Shown one piece after another: positions 1 through 7,845 of a DNA stretch of 13,546 bases. The notes beneath the pieces are model-generated. The model had not been told where the DNA came from. It did not search any database and worked only from the letters and a program-made list of their open reading frames with translations. The position numbers and the translations under genes were made by a program. The stretch is from the NCBI GenBank assembly GCA_946479895.1, contig CAMLHT010000097.1, positions 1 to 13,546 of the forward strand, in the 5' to 3' direction. The DNA is from an uncultured Gemmatimonadota bacterium (GTDB lineage: Bacteria; Gemmatimonadota; Gemmatimonadetes; Gemmatimonadales; Gemmatimonadaceae). Position 1 is the stretch's first letter, and every line of letters starts with the position of its first letter.

Positions 1-442
1 GGTAGACCTTGTCGAAGTCGGCGTGCTCCTTGTCCATCATCGTGACGACGAAGAGGACCGGGTCCTTCCGGTCGACGGCCTCGCGGAACATGAGCTCCGT
101 GCCCGTCTCGACGCCGGCGGTGGCCGAGACGACGCAGAGCGCGCCGTCGGCCGCGGCGAGGCCGGCGACCGCCTCCCCGTGGAAGTCGAGGTATCCCGGG
201 GTGTCGATGAGGTTGATCTTGGTGTCGAGCCACTCGGCGTAGGCACAGCCGATGTTGATGGAGAAGCCGCGTTCCGTCTCTTCCGGCGCGTAGTCGGTCA
301 GCGCGGTCCCCTCACGCACGGACCCGTGGCGTCTGCTGCTACCAGACACGAAGGCGAGCGCATCGACCAGACTGGTCTTGCCGCTCGCCCCGTGTCCCAC
401 CACCGCGATGTTCCGGATCTCCGATCCCTTGTACTCCCGCAT
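1..442 (-). CDS. EF-G-like translational GTPase, N-terminal part (partial)
   Basis: The first 147 codons of a translational GTPase of the elongation factor G family; the gene runs off the left edge. The start is the ATG at 440-442, preceded by GAGGAG at 450-455 with a 7-nt spacer. The P-loop GHGASGKT is at residues 16-23. The switch I region has ETERGFSIN at about 55-63, where classical EF-G has the pattern QERGITI. G3 is DTPG at 80-83, followed by YLDFHGE. The segment MMDKEHADF (135-143) lines up with the NKxDREHADF region of the EF-G-like paralogues (FusA2 type), but the NKxD tetrad reads TMMD (134-137). This makes a secondary EF-G more likely than the main fusA product. Canonical EF-G promotes GTP-dependent translocation or ribosome recycling; the role of this paralogue cannot be told from the fragment. 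No neighbouring ribosomal genes are visible. Confidence 0.9.
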   Translation of the reverse strand, partial: MREYKGSEIRNIAVVGHGASGKTSLVDALAFVSGSSRRHGSVREGTALTDYAPEETERGFSINIGCAYAEWLDTKINLIDTPGYLDFHGEAVAGLAAADGALCVVSATAGVETGTELMFREAVDRKDPVLFVVTMMDKEHADFDKVY

Positions 443-463
443 ACTCACGCTCCTCGCTGCTCA

Positions 464-497
464 GGTGAGCCTACCCATGCGGAGATCGGAGCTCACC
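464..497. other. Inverted repeat in the EF-G-like gene leader
   Basis: GGTGAGC at 464-470 is repeated in inverted form as GCTCACC at 491-497, with a 20-nt gap. It lies upstream of the ribosome binding site of the EF-G-like gene. It could be an operator or a leader hairpin, but seven base pairs with a long loop can occur by chance in sequence of this composition. Confidence 0.25.
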
Positions 498-846
498 CGA
501 TGACGCAGCGAACCATGGCCTGTTATGCCAGACGTTACCTCAGCCGGGCAGGCGATGGCGCGGATCTCTCTGGGTCCGTCGCTATGACATGTGGGCGCGG
601 TCGCTTCACCGGCGGGGGAGCGCGTCGTCGGGACCGCTCCGGCGTCGGAGAAGAGCTTCTCTTCCCCGCGGGGCGCCATCCGATGCGGATGCGCCGAAAC
701 CGTTTGCACTCGTTGTACCTCTTCGGTGCGTTGGTCTCAGGAGTGTGCCTCCGGGGTTTTCCGGAGTCAAGAGAGCTCTGCCGGACGGCCGGGTCAGGGA
801 AAGGGCCGGATCGTCGCGGGCTCCAATCGGCGCAACTCGGACGTTT
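498..846. other. Intergenic stretch without a supported gene
   Basis: Open frames exist on both strands here, as expected at high GC, but their translations are rich in Arg, Ser, Pro and Gly, show no recognisable domain, and overlap each other in several frames. A short stem CTCCGG/CCGGAG (749-754 and 761-766) has no adjoining T-run. The promoter of the EF-G-like gene should lie in the lower-numbered end of this region, but no clear -35/-10 pair is visible. Confidence 0.5.
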
Positions 847-983
847 AGAGGGGTAGCGCGCGGATTACGCGGATGAACGCCGAAGAAACGACCAGGAGCA
901 TCGGGCCTCACGACTGATCCGAGGCCCGATGCTCCTGCTTGTTTCTTCGGCGTTCATCCGCGTAATCCGCGCACTACCCCTCT
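847..983. repeat. Long imperfect palindrome built from GGATTACGC-type units
   Basis: The left arm 847-909 and right arm 921-983 are inverted copies matching at 60 of 63 positions, with mismatches at 857, 890 and 892 of the left arm and an 11-nt spacer (910-920). The outer part of each arm contains 10-nt units: CGGATTACGC at 861-870, GGATGAACGC at 871-880 and CGAAGAAACG at 881-890. The inner part is a G+C-rich stem with GAGCATCGGGCCTC. The element starts 19 nt after the stop of the 1003-1575 gene. It may act as a transcript end or barrier in RNA form, but no T-run follows either arm, so it is not a standard intrinsic terminator. A similar unit recurs at the right end of the window, which points to a dispersed repeat family rather than a single-gene signal. 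Confidence 0.9.
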
Positions 984-1002
984 TTCCCGGCGAGTTCCGC
1001 CG

Positions 1003-1575
1003 TCAGTCTCCTTCCGCCTCGAACGCCAGACCCTCGGCTTCGCGGAGCCTTTCGACGATGGCTTCCAGCGGCGCGAATACTGGCGCGGTGATGCCGGCGA
1101 TCGGGCCGAGCGAGACGCTGATCGCGCGGCGAGCGCCTTCCGGCCAGTCGGGCATGTTCAAGCCCGCGACGAGGCGGCCGATCAGCTGCCCGCATTCAGC
1201 GAGGAGCTGCCGCGCGGTCTCGTGGAGCTGCTCGATGGGGATCAGGAGATCGCGAGTGACAAGCTGGCCGTCGGTCCCGCGCCAGGCGGCGTCACCCACG
1301 GCGCCGCGCTCCGCCCAGATCCCCAGGTGACGGATGGTGTCCGAGCGGCCCTCGTGGGAGTCGCGATGCGATTCGACGGCGGCGGCCAGCGCGAGGGCGA
1401 CCGTCTCGGCTGTCGGGAAGCCGTAGACCGTCACGATGTCGCGCGATGGGCGCTCCGATCCGTGAAGGGGCGCCGGGATCGAGTTGACGTGCGCGAGGAC
1501 GGTCGACTGGTCGGAGTTTTCCTCGACCATGACGAGAATGTCCATCGCGCGTTCGGGAGAATACGAATCGATCAC
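1003..1575 (-). CDS. Hypothetical protein, about 190 aa
   Basis: I do not recognise the family. The chosen start is a GTG at 1573-1575 with GGAG six nt upstream; an internal ATG at 1543-1545 has no comparable site. The product is probably soluble: there is no signal peptide or membrane segment. It starts with a short beta-like stretch (MDILVMVEEN), continues through an alternating hydrophobic segment (IVTVYGFPTAETVALALAAAV) and a long helix-like stretch near LLIPIEQLHETARQLLAECG, and ends with a helix ending EAEGLAFEAEGD. The same frame stays open upstream to 1812. From about 1576 to 1670 it still reads like protein (CDVPLILAVQDG, then IAGACLTTRIEV), so an unusual or upstream start is possible. 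It lies 94 nt after the membrane protein gene in the same direction and could be cotranscribed with it. The inverted repeat 847-983 follows the stop. Confidence 0.65.
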   Translation of the reverse strand: MIDSYSPERAMDILVMVEENSDQSTVLAHVNSIPAPLHGSERPSRDIVTVYGFPTAETVALALAAAVESHRDSHEGRSDTIRHLGIWAERGAVGDAAWRGTDGQLVTRDLLIPIEQLHETARQLLAECGQLIGRLVAGLNMPDWPEGARRAISVSLGPIAGITAPVFAPLEAIVERLREAEGLAFEAEGD

Positions 1576-1581
1576 GGCCAG

Positions 1582-1585
1582 CTCC
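1582..1585 (-). promoter_or_regulatory. Ribosome binding site supporting the GTG start at 1575
   Basis: GGAG on the minus strand followed by CTGGCC and then GTG. It is the only good Shine-Dalgarno-like site in front of a possible start of the downstream frame and is the main reason for the start chosen. Confidence 0.4.
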
Positions 1586-1669
1586 GCTGCAAATGAGACT
1601 TCGATACGTGTCGTTAGACACGCACCGGCGATCCTCGTTCCATCTTGAACCGCGAGGATCAGCGGAACG

Positions 1670-2143
1670 TCACATCGATTCGTGGCGGCGGCGATCGGTC
1701 GCGCGGTCGGAAAAGGCAAAGCGTATGCCCAGTGCCAGCGACGCGGCGAGGATGACGTAGAACACGAGGAGGTCGCCGACGGCGAGCAGTCGGGCGAGGC
1801 TGCTGCCACCACGTCGCGCGATGCCGACCGACACCAGCGCGGCGAGGGTCGCGGTGACGGTGGCGGCGAGCCAGGTCGGCATGATGCGACGCCGGGCGAC
1901 GTAGGCCACGGAAACGCCCATGGCGGCGGTGAGGACGACGTGAAGGATGACTCCCGGCACCGTGACCGACGATACGAAACCGTACACTCCCTCCGTTCTG
2001 GCGCCGAGGAGGTGGCCGGCGATCACGTTGAAGGGGCGGGCGGCGGTGCTGGCGCGGGAGCCGATCGCGATCAGGGCGCCGGCGGTGGCGGTGGCGGCGA
2101 TGATGCCGGCGGATACGCCGACGCGCAGGTCGTCTCGATTCAC
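1670..2143 (-). CDS. Small integral membrane protein, unknown function
   Basis: A 157-aa protein with four probable membrane helices at about residues 10-28, 60-82, 88-108 and 119-141. Short Arg-rich loops (ARRRIM at 83-88, IARRGG at 108-113) and a charged C-terminal tail (SDRATDRRRHESM) suggest a cytoplasmic C terminus by the positive-inside rule. The start is a GTG at 2141-2143; no Shine-Dalgarno-like sequence precedes it, and no ATG lies near the N terminus, so the start is uncertain. No family is recognised. Its overall form (about 150 aa, four helices, HLLGARTEGVYGF between helices 1 and 2) resembles many small uncharacterised membrane proteins. It begins about 50 nt downstream of the terminator of the lipoprotein gene, so it probably has its own promoter. 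Confidence 0.75.
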   Translation of the reverse strand: MNRDDLRVGVSAGIIAATATAGALIAIGSRASTAARPFNVIAGHLLGARTEGVYGFVSSVTVPGVILHVVLTAAMGVSVAYVARRRIMPTWLAATVTATLAALVSVGIARRGGSSLARLLAVGDLLVFYVILAASLALGIRFAFSDRATDRRRHESM

Positions 2144-2190
2144 GGAGGGAAGGAAGCGGCGCGGACGGCGGGTCTCAAGACTGGCTGAAA

Positions 2191-2227
2191 AAGAAAAGGC
2201 CCCGCGAAGGATCGCGGGGCCTCTTTT
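2191..2227 (-). terminator. Intrinsic terminator of the lipoprotein gene
   Basis: A perfect 11-bp stem, AGGCCCCGCGA (2197-2207) and TCGCGGGGCCT (2212-2222), with an AGGA loop. On the minus strand it is followed by TTTTCTTTTTC, a good U-tract. It lies 20 nt after the stop of the 2242-2922 gene. The other side carries CTTTT (2223-2227), so weak termination on the plus strand is also possible. Confidence 0.9.
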
Positions 2228-2241
2228 CGAGCGGTCAGGGC

Positions 2242-2922
2242 CTAGTGGATGCCGTCATCGACCCAGACGCACTCCGGGTTCCCGGCGGCAGGGTCACACG
2301 GAACCCAGCCCCCGTCCGCAAAGACCATGTACCCGGAGAAGTGCTTGATGCGGCGGCTGATCGTGCCGGTGGTCCCGTTGACCTTCGTCTTGAGCGATGC
2401 ATCGAGCAGCGCGTCGGCGACGGGAGTCTGTTCGATGCCCGGCGAATACCTGATGAGCGCGCCCACCTTCTGGCCCGCCTGGTCGTAGTACTCGACGCCC
2501 GAAGCGAAGACGCCGGTGCTCAGTGTAACGGTCTTGCTCGGGACGAAACGCAGCGCCGGCTGGAAGTCGACGTACAGGTTGCCCATCGAGTACTTGACCG
2601 TCGCCCTGATGGCGACGTCGGATGTGGCAGCAGTGCACGGCGCATCCCAGCTTTCGGTCGCGTAACCTTCCTGTGTGTCACTCGCAGTCGGATCGCATAC
2701 AGCGCCTGCGGGGAAGTCGAGCTCGTAGACGTCGGCGACGTTCACCTTTCCGCCCGTTACCGGGATGACGAGATCGAACGTCTGTGCGACGACGAGCGCG
2801 CGGAGAGCCGGGTTGCCACCGACTGTCGGCGCACCGGCGGGAGCGAGCGGGCGCTCCGCGTAGCAGGAAGCGAGCGCAAACGCGGCAACGCCCGTGAGGA
2901 GGAGCCTGGCGGGAAATCGCAT
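2242..2922 (-). CDS. Predicted lipoprotein with ZU5-like domain
   Basis: A 226-aa exported protein. The signal peptide has an Arg-flanked hydrophobic core and a lipobox LASC with Cys20 as the lipidation site. The mature part resembles a ZU5-type beta domain: LDFPAGAVC (68-76) matches the pattern hydrophobic-PAGA, and VDFQPALRFVPSKTVTLS (118-135) matches the ZU5 pattern in which a gP.gl.F..pvtL strand follows. The C-terminal part has the motif IKHFSGYMVF (192-201). Cysteines at 76, 96, 209 and 218 could form disulfides. ZU5 domains are usually binding or interaction modules, so a surface binding role is inferred, not shown. The start ATG at 2920-2922 has only a weak ribosome site. The gene is followed by a strong terminator and preceded by the long GGDEF-AAA-TPR gene, with 105 nt between them. 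Confidence 0.8.
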   Translation of the reverse strand: MRFPARLLLTGVAAFALASCYAERPLAPAGAPTVGGNPALRALVVAQTFDLVIPVTGGKVNVADVYELDFPAGAVCDPTASDTQEGYATESWDAPCTAATSDVAIRATVKYSMGNLYVDFQPALRFVPSKTVTLSTGVFASGVEYYDQAGQKVGALIRYSPGIEQTPVADALLDASLKTKVNGTTGTISRRIKHFSGYMVFADGGWVPCDPAAGNPECVWVDDGIH

Positions 2923-2988
2923 GGATTACTCAGTATGAGGTAGGATTCGCGCGCCAGCCGTGCGTCCGGCCTGATACCGCGAAGTCTC

Positions 2989-3000
2989 GTAATTTATTAC
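2989..3000. promoter_or_regulatory. AT-rich inverted repeat upstream of the lipoprotein gene
   Basis: GTAATTTATTAC, with five-nt arms GTAAT and ATTAC, is one of the few AT-rich spots in this GC-rich window. It lies in the 105-nt gap between the 3028-6084 gene and the lipoprotein gene, about 65 nt before the lipoprotein start. It may be part of a promoter or operator for the lipoprotein gene; no convincing -35/-10 pair could be aligned with it. Confidence 0.25.
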
Positions 3001-3027
3001 AGGCAACGGCCTTACGCCAGCCGAAAC

Positions 3028-6000
3028 TCAGGCGACGGCCATGCCGACCTGCCGCGCGAGGCTCGAGAACCGCTCGACCATGTCGCTGTACCCGACCGAC
3101 CGGACCTTGGAGGAATACCGGTCCAGGACCGGACGCAGCCTGTTCGGGTCCATCTGGGCGAGAGTCGGGCCGCAGTTGAGGATAAGCCAGAAGGACGAGT
3201 AGAGATCGCCGGGATCCGCCAGGTCGAGCGCGGCCTCGAACCGCTGGAACGCCTGGTCCCCCCGGCCCCCGAGCGCCTCCACGCGGACGACGAGGGCTTC
3301 GGCAATCTCGCGGTTCTGGTACCACTCAAGCCGCCGGTCCACGCGCTCCCGGACCCCCGAAGCGGCGGCAACGGCGGCATCGGCCCGGCCCAACTCCAGG
3401 TTGCAGAGGCCAGCCCCGGCGGAGGCGCCGATCTCGATGTCCCCATGGCCGATCCGCTCGGCCAGCGCGACGGTCGTGGCATAGATCGAAGCTGCCGACT
3501 CCCACAATCCCTGCTCACGCTCGCAGTGAGCCATGTTGAACAGGGCTGTGAGCTGGAGAGCGCTGTTGCGCACCGCCGAGAACGACGTGAGGGATTCGGC
3601 GAACATCTCCCGGGCCGTTCCGAACTCTCCTTCCTTCTGGATGAGCGTGCCGAGATTGAGTGCCGCGATGCCCGCGAGGTCCTGCATGCCCGCCGACTTG
3701 GCGACCTGCATCGCCAGGACGAAGGCGGAATGCGCCTCCGCATGGCGACCCTCGAACTGCATGGTGATCGCGATGCCATTCTGGGCGCGGGCCTGGCCCC
3801 GGATGTCGCCAAGGCTCTCGTAGATTCCGAGTGCGCGGGTGAACGCGTCCCGGGCGCGGGCAGGCGAGTCCTGCGCGAGACAGGGGCCGAGGCGCGCGAG
3901 CGCATCGGCGAGCAGGCCGGGCTTTCCCAGTCGCTCGGCCATCTCCGCTGCCGATGTGGCGAGGCGCTCGGCTTTCCGGCCCTCGCCGAGCCGGCTGTAG
4001 GTGAGTGAGGCGAGAGTGGTTACGGCCACGGCCTCTTCATCGAAGCCCAGCTCACGAGCCTCATCGAGCAGCGCCTCGAGTGCCTCGAGTGTGACCCTCG
4101 CGGGCTGTCCCTGTTCCATGCGCGCCTGCTCGCGAAGCAGCCGGATCGCCAGGGATCGTTTGACCTCGCGCTGTCCTTCGTACCACTCGATGGCCAGGTC
4201 GCAGAGCTCCTCCACCTCATCGTACCGCCCGCCGATCTCCGAGAGATGCGCGAGCTGCACGCGCACTTCGGCGAGCTCGCCCGGCGACGCCGCGTTGTGC
4301 ACCGCGATGTTGAGATACGCCCGCGCCGCCGTGACGGCATAGAGGTGCTCTGCCTCCACCGCCGCCTTGCGCGAGTGCTCGTACGCCAGCCCCGTCGAAA
4401 GCGCGTCATGGTAGTGCACCGCGATCTCCCCGGCGCTGCGGTCGCCGCGGCCGACGAGCGCGTGGGCGATGCGCCGGTGCAGGTCCCGCAGGCTTTCGCG
4501 CGGCAGGCCATCCAGGAGCACGGCACTGATCTTCTCGTGACTGAAGCCGTAGCCACCCGCCTTGCGATCGGACTTCGGCCGGATGAGCCCCGCGGCCACC
4601 GCCTCGCTCATCGCCAGACGGACGGCGGGCTCGCTGCCCGCGCCGGCGTCGACGACCAGTCGCACGTCGAAATCCCGCCCGACGATGGCGGCGGTGCCGA
4701 GGATGGCCTGCGTGCTCGCCGAGAAGCGCGCGATACGCTGCGCGATCAGGGAATCGATTCCCGAGGGCAGGCGCAGCTCCGATACCGGACTCCATTCCCA
4801 GCGCTTGCCGGAATACCACAGGGCGCCCTGCTCGACCAGCGCGCTGACCAGCTGCGACAGGAAGAACGGGTTCCCCTCGGTGTGCCGGTACAGGAACGCG
4901 AGGAAATCGCGGCCGATCTCCTGCTTGTGAAAGACCGCCGAGAGCCACTGCTTCACCTCTTCGCGCGTGAGGCGGCCGATGACCATCTCGTCGTACAGGC
5001 GATGGCGCTTGAGCACCTGGCGCCGCTCCGCCGCCTCGGCGAACTCACGCTCGTTCCGGCAGGTGAGCACGATCAGGATCCGCTCCGAATCGAGCTTCGC
5101 GATGACGTGCTGGAGCGCCTCCCACGAGGTGTCGTCGGCCCACTGCATCTCGTCGAGCACCAGCACCAGCGGGCGCGCGGCCGCCGATTCCGCGATGTAC
5201 CGGAACAGCTCCTCGAGGAGGCGGTACTGGCTTCCCGCGGCTTCGCCGGGACGCCGCTCGCCGAGCGACGGCACGAGCTTCTGGAGCTCGCGCCAGTCCT
5301 GGGTCGGCGCGTCGGGAAGCCGCTGGAGCCCGCGCAGGAGGCTCGCCCACACGGCGTACGGCTCGGGCACCGACGAATGAGGCGACGCGACGTTGATCAT
5401 CGTCCCGCCGCGGAACCGCACGTGCGGCTCGATCTGGCGGATGAGCGTCTGCGTGCCCGTGCCGGAATCGCCGAGGATCGCGACCACCCGCGGCCGGCGG
5501 GCGACCGCGTCGTCGACGTGGCGCACGAGCGTCGTGAGCTCGGCCGCCCGCCCGGCGAAACGGTCGATGCCGAGCGGCCGGTGCAGGACTTCGTGGTGCG
5601 AGAGCGGGGCGAGCGCCGCGCCGTCGCCACCCTGGGATCCGATGCGCGCGCACGCCGCGCTGGCCGGCGTGTACAGCGCCGCCACCGACGTCCCGTGCTC
5701 GGGGAACGCCGCGACCCCGACGGAGAGGCTGAGGCGATCAACCACCTGCCGGTCGGCGGCGGCCATTCCATAGGTGCGGACCGCGGTCGCGAGGCGCTCG
5801 CCGACCTGCCGTCCCTCGTCGCCGGTGTTGCCGGGCAGGAGCAGCCTGTACCTGCCCTCTGCCTGCGTCAGCACGACGTCGTCGCCCCTCAGGAGCGCCA
5901 CCAGCAGCCGCCCCACCTGCCCGGAGACCGCGTCGGCCTCCGCGTTCCCCACGCGCTTCGCGAGCGCGTCGAACTCATCGAGCTCGGCGACGAGCAGCGC

Positions 6001-6084
6001 GGCGTGACGCACGGGAGTCGCCCCGTTCATCAGCGAGCGGGCCACGTCGTCGAAGGCTTCGCGGGAGGTGAGGAGGCGGGGCAC
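3028..6084 (-). CDS. Degenerate GGDEF - AAA/STAND ATPase - TPR protein
   Basis: A 1018-aa, apparently cytoplasmic protein with three parts. Residues 1-155 have the GGDEF (diguanylate cyclase) fold pattern: LTSREAF (5-11), ALLVAELDEF (29-38) and LSLSVGVAAFPEHG (118-131). The GGDEF signature itself is AEGRY (75-79) before LLLPG, so cyclase activity is unlikely. Residues 172-560 form an AAA_16/STAND-type ATPase: FAGRAAEL entry motif, P-loop-like GDSGTGTQ (205-212) without the usual lysine, Walker B LVLVLDEMQWAD (306-317), and GNPFFLSQLV (404-413). Residues 570-1000 are helical TPR-like repeats. The start GTG at 6082-6084 is chosen because it is the only standard start that keeps the LTSREAF segment; the frame upstream has no ATG, GTG or TTG back to about 6180. 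No Shine-Dalgarno-like site is visible. The layout resembles cyclase-AAA-TPR signalling proteins with a pseudo-GGDEF in the cyclase slot. No DNA-binding domain is seen. It is divergent from the DUF1800/DUF1501 operon. Confidence 0.88.
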   Translation of the reverse strand: MPRLLTSREAFDDVARSLMNGATPVRHAALLVAELDEFDALAKRVGNAEADAVSGQVGRLLVALLRGDDVVLTQAEGRYRLLLPGNTGDEGRQVGERLATAVRTYGMAAADRQVVDRLSLSVGVAAFPEHGTSVAALYTPASAACARIGSQGGDGAALAPLSHHEVLHRPLGIDRFAGRAAELTTLVRHVDDAVARRPRVVAILGDSGTGTQTLIRQIEPHVRFRGGTMINVASPHSSVPEPYAVWASLLRGLQRLPDAPTQDWRELQKLVPSLGERRPGEAAGSQYRLLEELFRYIAESAAARPLVLVLDEMQWADDTSWEALQHVIAKLDSERILIVLTCRNEREFAEAAERRQVLKRHRLYDEMVIGRLTREEVKQWLSAVFHKQEIGRDFLAFLYRHTEGNPFFLSQLVSALVEQGALWYSGKRWEWSPVSELRLPSGIDSLIAQRIARFSASTQAILGTAAIVGRDFDVRLVVDAGAGSEPAVRLAMSEAVAAGLIRPKSDRKAGGYGFSHEKISAVLLDGLPRESLRDLHRRIAHALVGRGDRSAGEIAVHYHDALSTGLAYEHSRKAAVEAEHLYAVTAARAYLNIAVHNAASPGELAEVRVQLAHLSEIGGRYDEVEELCDLAIEWYEGQREVKRSLAIRLLREQARMEQGQPARVTLEALEALLDEARELGFDEEAVAVTTLASLTYSRLGEGRKAERLATSAAEMAERLGKPGLLADALARLGPCLAQDSPARARDAFTRALGIYESLGDIRGQARAQNGIAITMQFEGRHAEAHSAFVLAMQVAKSAGMQDLAGIAALNLGTLIQKEGEFGTAREMFAESLTSFSAVRNSALQLTALFNMAHCEREQGLWESAASIYATTVALAERIGHGDIEIGASAGAGLCNLELGRADAAVAAASGVRERVDRRLEWYQNREIAEALVVRVEALGGRGDQAFQRFEAALDLADPGDLYSSFWLILNCGPTLAQMDPNRLRPVLDRYSSKVRSVGYSDMVERFSSLARQVGMAVA

Positions 6085-6201
6085 TTTCAGGGGAATGCGG
6101 GGGGTGCCAGCGCGGAGGCCGACAACGGCTTGAATCTGACGACTGGGACGTGATCCGGGACACTCCCTTAACGGTTTTTTCGGTGTAGGAGTCTCACGGA
6201 C
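6085..6201. promoter_or_regulatory. Divergent intergenic region with both promoters
   Basis: These 117 nt separate the minus-strand GGDEF-AAA-TPR gene from the plus-strand DUF1800 gene, so both promoters should be here. A T6 run (6175-6180) after CTTAACGG is the main AT-rich feature. AGGAG at 6187-6191 is the ribosome site of the DUF1800 gene, 10 nt from its ATG. I could not assign -35/-10 boxes with confidence. Confidence 0.45.
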
Positions 6202-7827
<1,626 letters not shown>

Positions 7828-7845
7828 GAGGGAACAGGGGGATGG

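Noticed and set aside
23..856. Long plus-strand open frame (277 codons) over the left end
   Set aside because: It is antisense to the clear EF-G-like gene, its translation has no domain and is extremely rich in Arg and Gly, and it continues into the intergenic repeat region. High GC makes such antisense frames common.
847..983. CRISPR array or standard intrinsic terminator
   Set aside because: The units are contiguous 10-mers without spacers and no cas genes are present, so it is not CRISPR. The arms are far too long for a terminator and no T-run follows.
1603..1618. Possible integron attC core (GTTAGAC within CGTGTCGTTAGACACG)
   Set aside because: The heptamer fits the attC core pattern, but there is no matching partner site at the usual distance, no integrase, and no cassette-like layout. 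A 6-bp hairpin explains the symmetry.
4246..6153. 635-codon plus-strand frame opposite the AAA-TPR gene
   Set aside because: It is antisense to a gene with clear domain matches, and its translation is dominated by Arg, His and Leu without any recognisable motif.
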